Shown piece by piece: positions 5,814-6,025 of a stretch of DNA of 6,025 bases. The notes below the pieces were generated by a model. That model saw only the letters and a program-made list of their open reading frames with translations. It was not told the DNA's origin and made no database searches. Made by a program: the position numbers and the translations under genes. How positions within the stretch are numbered: the first letter of the stretch is position 1; every line of letters begins with the position of its first letter. Source of the DNA: JAXDLW01 sp046262515 (GTDB lineage: Bacteria; Chloroflexota; Dormibacteria; DASZGP01); NCBI GenBank assembly GCA_046262515.1, contig JBHEMP010000162.1:1-6025 (forward strand), given 5' to 3'.

Positions 5814-6025
5814 GTGAGCGCCACCGAGCCACGCAACGTCGGCATCCCTCCCATGGCCCGGCCATTGTGGAGACGCCACGGCGACACGCTCTACGCGCTG
5901 ATGGTGCTCCTGGTACTCCTGGCCCAGACCATCGGTTTGATGGTCCTCAGCCTCGCCGCGACGCTCCATTTGGCCGGAGCCGTCTCACACGTGCAGCTGC
6001 TACGCCTTGCTGAATTGAGCCTCGC
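5814..6025 (+). CDS. 5' part of an unidentified gene with an N-terminal membrane segment (cut by window end)
   Basis: An open frame follows an in-frame TAG (5790-5792) and runs off the window edge. From the GTG at 5814 it gives 70 complete codons. The protein starts with a short polar stretch containing Pro and Arg residues (about 1-23). A hydrophobic segment of about 25 residues follows (roughly 26-51, beginning LYALMVLLVLL), consistent with a signal anchor or first membrane helix. The sequence then becomes amphipathic and helix-like (VQLLRLAEL). Positive charges before the helix suggest the N-terminus is inside the cell. An ATG at 5853 is an alternative start; neither has a clear ribosome-binding site. 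The visible part does not identify a family. An N-terminal helix of this kind would suit a membrane sensor such as a histidine kinase, chemoreceptor or cyclase, which fits the neighbours, but that is only a guess. Confidence 0.55.
   Translation, partial: MSATEPRNVGIPPMARPLWRRHGDTLYALMVLLVLLAQTIGLMVLSLAATLHLAGAVSHVQLLRLAELSL

Noticed and set aside
1..6025. CRISPR array, insertion sequence or phage genes
   Set aside because: No regularly spaced repeats, transposase, terminal inverted repeats or phage-type genes were seen on either strand.

Overview
This window looks like chromosomal DNA from a high-GC bacterium, most likely an actinomycete in the broad sense (Actinomycetota). The evidence is the strong G/C preference at third codon positions in both long genes, a tRNA-Glu(CTC) whose acceptor end (GGGGT-A-CCA) resembles actinobacterial tRNA-Glu genes, and a likely GTG start. 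The genus cannot be read from the sequence. All recognisable genes lie on the + strand.

Layout: (1) 1-141 holds a tRNA-Glu(CTC) with encoded CCA, preceded by a -10-like TATACT. (2) 142-514 is about 370 bases without a convincing gene. Its last 110 bases can fold so that the ribosome-binding site of the next gene lies in the 3' arm of a long-range stem. (3) 515-2785 encodes a 756-residue cytoplasmic protein with the order PAS - GGDEF (degenerate) - EAL (complete) - REC, predicted to be a c-di-GMP phosphodiesterase. (4) 2785-5706 starts in the stop codon of that gene (TGATG overlap). It encodes a 973-residue soluble hybrid histidine kinase with the order GAF - PAS - HisKA - HATPase_c - REC - REC - HPt. 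(5) 5707-5813 is a short gap with a small hairpin. (6) 5814 to the window end is the start of a third gene with one strong hydrophobic segment, cut off by the window edge.

How the genes probably work together: the coupled pair contains every part of a multistep phosphorelay. These are sensor domains, a kinase core, two phosphorylatable receivers and an HPt in the kinase, plus a receiver on the c-di-GMP enzyme. Neither protein has a DNA-binding domain, so the expected output is a change in c-di-GMP level rather than transcription. The closest functional analogy I know is the Pseudomonas RocS/RocR type of pathway (an unorthodox HPt-carrying kinase feeding a REC-EAL enzyme). Here the receiver is at the C-terminus of a larger PAS-GGDEF-EAL protein. 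The GGDEF domain has lost most substrate and metal residues and carries a short insertion between its RxxD and GGDQF motifs, so it is probably a regulatory pseudo-enzyme. All domains are known families; what deserves attention is this arrangement, the degenerate cyclase domain and the structured leader.
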